NCBI RefSeq assembly: GCF_041296385.1 | Contig: NC_091014.1 | Span: 66,844,578 to 66,908,577, forward strand | DNA: 64,000 nucleotides | Source of the DNA: Aphelocoma coerulescens | Taxonomy: Eukaryota; Chordata; Aves; Passeriformes; Corvidae | Direction of reading: 5' to 3' | Part shown: piece by piece, positions 61,101 to 64,000 of the stretch | How the letters are laid out: each line of letters begins with the position of its first letter | Numbering within the stretch: the stretch's first letter is position 1 | The notes under the pieces: model-generated | What the model was told of the DNA's origin: nothing | Database searches by the model: none | What the model saw: the letters and a program-made list of their open reading frames with translations, nothing else | Translations under genes and position numbers: made by a program

Positions 61101-63129
61101 CCTTTGCCACAGAGCCAGTGAAAGGCAGTCCCCAGCATTCTGCTTGGCCTGGAAGCATCTGGAGTTGGGTCCTACATTACCTGAGAGAGCAGATGGAGAT
61201 GCTGAAGGGATAAAACCTGCTTCTTCCAAGGAAGAAACTCACCCTCTGAGGGGAGGTCAGGGACAGGATGATTCCCATGACTCACCTTTTGATAATGGTT
61301 CAAAAGCAGTGTCTGGGGAGTTGTTATGGACTTATTATTGGCCACATAAGTCAACAAGGGTTCCTAGAACAGCTGAGGGCCTGACCTATTGCCGCAGGCA
61401 TTACGCTGCCTGGGGTAAAGGGGCACAGGAACTAAGGGACATTACTTCGAGCTTCTGCTTAGCTTTGAGGTGAATTATTGCAGAAAAGGGGGGAGGAAAG
61501 TGAGGGAAAAAGGAAAAAAGATTGATTTTACTTTTGGCAAATATTTGGCCACCAGGATCTACTCACCTGTCATTTGTCTTGACTTGAGAATTGGCCTTTG
61601 CAGAATGAAACAAACAAACACTGCTACACTGTGTGGCATTTTGCAGTGACACATAAGCCTCACTGAGGATAACAGATATTTATAGAGCAATTCATATGAC
61701 TTTAAAATTATCCACCTTTGCTTTATCACTGTTTAATCTACTAGTTTGCATTTGCTATTTGAAATGTAGACAGAAAGGTTGTGCTGCTGATAGCTACGTG
61801 AAAAGCCTGCTGTGTACTAAGACTTATTATTTGTGTGCATTCTAAGATACTCTCCGGGACAGGTTTTCACATGGACAATTAAAAGCAGACTGTCTTCCTC
61901 CCTTATTCCTTAGAAGGTGCAGAGAATGGCTGCATCCCTCACAGATTCCCCAACAGATGCAAATAATTCCCTAGAAGAACCATATACACGACAGTACAAT
62001 CCCCACTGCATGGGGTAAGCTGAAAATAGAAAATATAAACTGCTCTGGTTATACCCACCTTGTTCCTGCTCCCTTGAGGGGTCAATGCCAGTTGCCAAAG
62101 GCTGGCAGAGTGCTGCAGCTTCAAATAAAGCTGCTGTGTGGACAGACAAAATTCAGGGACATGAAGGCAGCCTACTCACACCAAACTCCTTGACAGCTCA
62201 TCTTTCACATTTCCTGCCACCCACTCACACACAACACTCCCTGCCTTGCCAGCACAAACATGGTGAGACAGGGAATTGGGCTTTAATTGCCAGAAGTCTT
62301 ATCCTGTGGTACTTTCTGGGAGATAACAACTTCATAGCCAACACCTGTGAAGCACAGCGAGGACTTGGTCGCCACAAAGAGACAGAAAAATTCCTGTATT
62401 CTGTTGGAATAATTCAATTCTTGGTGAGTTTTCAGCTAAAGCCCATTATCCTTCAAGAAGAGCAAATTTGGAAAATTAGTGTCTGTATTCTCATCTTCAC
62501 CATCCCATGCTTGCTTTGCTTCAGTACCACAAAACAAATAAATGGATAATTTGATTTCCTAGCTGAAAACATGCAGAAGAAAACTCCAGGAATAGAGAGT
62601 TATTTATGCCTGAATGTAGGGCTCGCAGTCATATTTATGTAGTTGGATGAGCATTCTGACTATCAGGGTTATTATCACATCAAGATTTTTAAAGGCAGCT
62701 GATCCAAGTAGCTTCTACAAAGATGCCACTCAATCCCAGCTCTCTTCCCTTCTTCTGGGGTCCAGGAAGCCTTCAGCAAGATGATGTACACCTTTGTGTG
62801 AGCTAAATCTTGAGAAATTTAGTTTGACACAGAAGCAACATGTTTTACTGACAATCACAAAGCAAATTACTATTTTCACACAAGTTCTAGGCTTATCTCC
62901 AGTTTCTGAAGTGCATTAAAACCCCATGCAAATCTGGGAATATGCTGACAATCAGAGCCTCATGACCATACCCAATAATTCTATTGTTACACTGCTCACA
63001 CTTGCTCTTCAAGGTTCCAAAGAGAAGATCTTGAATCCTGGAGTGAGAACAAGCTCAGGTTTACAGTCAGGAGTTTCTGAAAGCTGCACATGCCCCTGCT
63101 TCCAGGTGGGTTTCCTGTGAGAGTCTGTG
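55137..63129. other. Non-coding DNA, nothing identified
   Basis: About 8 kb without a recognisable gene, RNA gene or strong repeat. A strong plus-strand acceptor (CCGTTTCCAG) near 56790 and an ATCTGCAG/GTAGGC donor near 59501 have no open exon attached. ORFs at 60845-61213 and 62085-62549 (+) match nothing known to me. Confidence 0.5.
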
Positions 63130-63167
63130 GTGACCACCCTGTGGGGAGGTGACCACCCTGTGGGGAG
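63130..63167. repeat. Perfect 19-bp tandem duplication
   Basis: GTGACCACCCTGTGGGGAG occurs twice back to back (63130-63148 and 63149-63167) with no mismatch. Confidence 0.95.
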
Positions 63168-63577
63168 GTGAAAACACAACTCAGCAATGCCACACTGAAA
63201 ATGGAAACAGGGCTCTTTGGCTTCCAAAAGCCTGTTTCAGGAAAGACAGAACAGTTGTTTTAGTTAAATGATGACAGATTTTTTTTTTTGTATGTTTTTG
63301 GTATATTCTTATATTTTTTTATATATTTTTGGTAAATATATGAATAGCTCTAACACTACTTTAAGAGAAATTTAGTTTTTTTCCTTAGGGAGTGAGGGCC
63401 TTCTATCTCAGGACACAGACATGATTGTTGCAGGGACAGGGAGGAAGGGAATGTCTTGGTGTTCCTAGGAAGCATTAGACAGCAGCAGTGCCAGAGATGG
63501 GGTACCTGACAAGTGGGCCAGGGGCTTGGTGAGGAGCAGCAAAGCTCACTGTCCTGCTGAGATCAGGAATTGTACCC

Positions 63578-63870
63578 AAGAATTTCTCCCAGGCAATCAG
63601 TGACAGGATGAGAGAAAACGGCCTCAAGCTGTGCCAGGAGAGGTTCAGGTTGGACATCAGGAGGGATTTCTTCATGGAAAGGCTGCTCAGGCACAGGAAG
63701 GGGCTGCCCAGGGAGGTATTGGAGTCCCCATGCCCGCAGGTGTCCAAGAAATGACTGGATGTGGCACTCAGTGCTCTGGGCTGTGTGACAAGGTGGGGGA
63801 ATTGGTCACAGGTTGGACTCCATGACCTGGGAGGTCTTTTCCAACCTCAGTGCTTCTGTGATTCTGTGAG
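63578..63870 (+). mobile_element. CR1 LINE 3' end, plus strand
   Basis: This is a classic avian CR1 3' region: GAGAAAACGGCCTCAAGCTG, GGTTCAGGTTGGACATCAGG, AGGGGCTGCCCAGGGAGGT, GGTTGGACTCCATGACCTGG, and the terminus TTCTGTGATTCTGTGAG. The similarity may begin further left, near 63540. It is 5'-truncated and non-coding. It served as the uninterrupted reference for the split CR1 at 30.3-31.4 kb. Confidence 0.92.
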
Positions 63871-64000
63871 AACTTTGTTTTCAGGCAATGTTAAATTGAT
63901 TCCACCCTATGGAAATGCCAGTGCCAACAAGGAGTACAAAGACTAGACAAACTTTTGAGCCCAAAATTCAGAGGTGGAAGGCACAGGCTTTAAAGCTGGA
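63871..64000. other. Window end, nothing identified
   Basis: Short flank after the CR1 3' end. Confidence 0.5.

Noticed and set aside
62085..62549. 154-codon plus-strand ORF with hydrophobic segments
   Set aside because: No recognisable family, no promoter or splice support, and such lengths occur by chance in 64 kb.
1..64000. tRNA, rRNA or well-known microRNA genes
   Set aside because: Reading for T-loop boxes and familiar microRNA seeds gave no match. A covariance-model scan was not possible here, so absence is not proven.
1..64000. A new multi-gene system or gene cluster
   Set aside because: There are no adjacent coding genes to form one. The window is dominated by non-coding vertebrate DNA and decayed mobile elements.

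Overview
The window looks like bird nuclear DNA: moderately AT-rich, almost free of long coding frames, with one strong CpG island and interspersed repeats of avian type. The clearest signature is CR1 LINE sequence (3' ends near 13.9 kb, 30.3-31.4 kb and 63.6-63.87 kb) plus several solo LTRs of endogenous retroviruses. Two of the LTRs resemble ERVL-type LTRs I associate with songbirds, so a passerine is my best guess, by recall and not by a search.

Layout. 0-7.4 kb: AT-rich non-coding DNA with two ERVL-like LTR pieces in the same orientation (1.62-2.63 kb) and a degenerate TATGA-rich patch (4.75-5.03 kb). 7.46-8.06 kb: a plus-strand solo LTR with a compact promoter (duplicated GC boxes, TATA box, AATAAA). 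8-21 kb: mostly single-copy DNA, one CR1 fragment (13.86-14.09 kb) and a few minus-strand candidate exons, the best being a 15-nt microexon-like segment at 18.27 kb. 21.18-23.24 kb: a CpG island of about 2 kb, the only obvious promoter. Its consensus splice donors lie on the minus strand, so the likely transcript runs toward lower coordinates with a long first intron. 23.3-30 kb: single-copy DNA with possible conserved non-coding pieces and an old MIR-like fragment. 30.33-31.41 kb: a minus-strand CR1 broken by two separate solo LTRs, each with TG...CA ends and target-site duplications. 31.4-54 kb: non-coding DNA with two long hexanucleotide microsatellites, old SINE-like relics and weak plus-strand candidate exons (31.9, 43.2, 47.3 kb). 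54.0-55.1 kb: a long minus-strand ERVL-like solo LTR with a GC-rich 5' part. 55-64 kb: single-copy DNA, a perfect 19-bp tandem duplication and a full CR1 3' end.

I could not identify any protein-coding gene with confidence. Long ORFs in the CpG island and inside repeats are composition artefacts. The window most likely covers the promoter, first exon(s) and long intron(s) of a gene on the minus strand, plus upstream intergenic DNA (or an unrelated plus-strand transcript) to the right. Nothing here supports a new multi-gene system; the most informative structures are the nested CR1/LTR locus, the island with its AT-rich core, and the microexon candidate.
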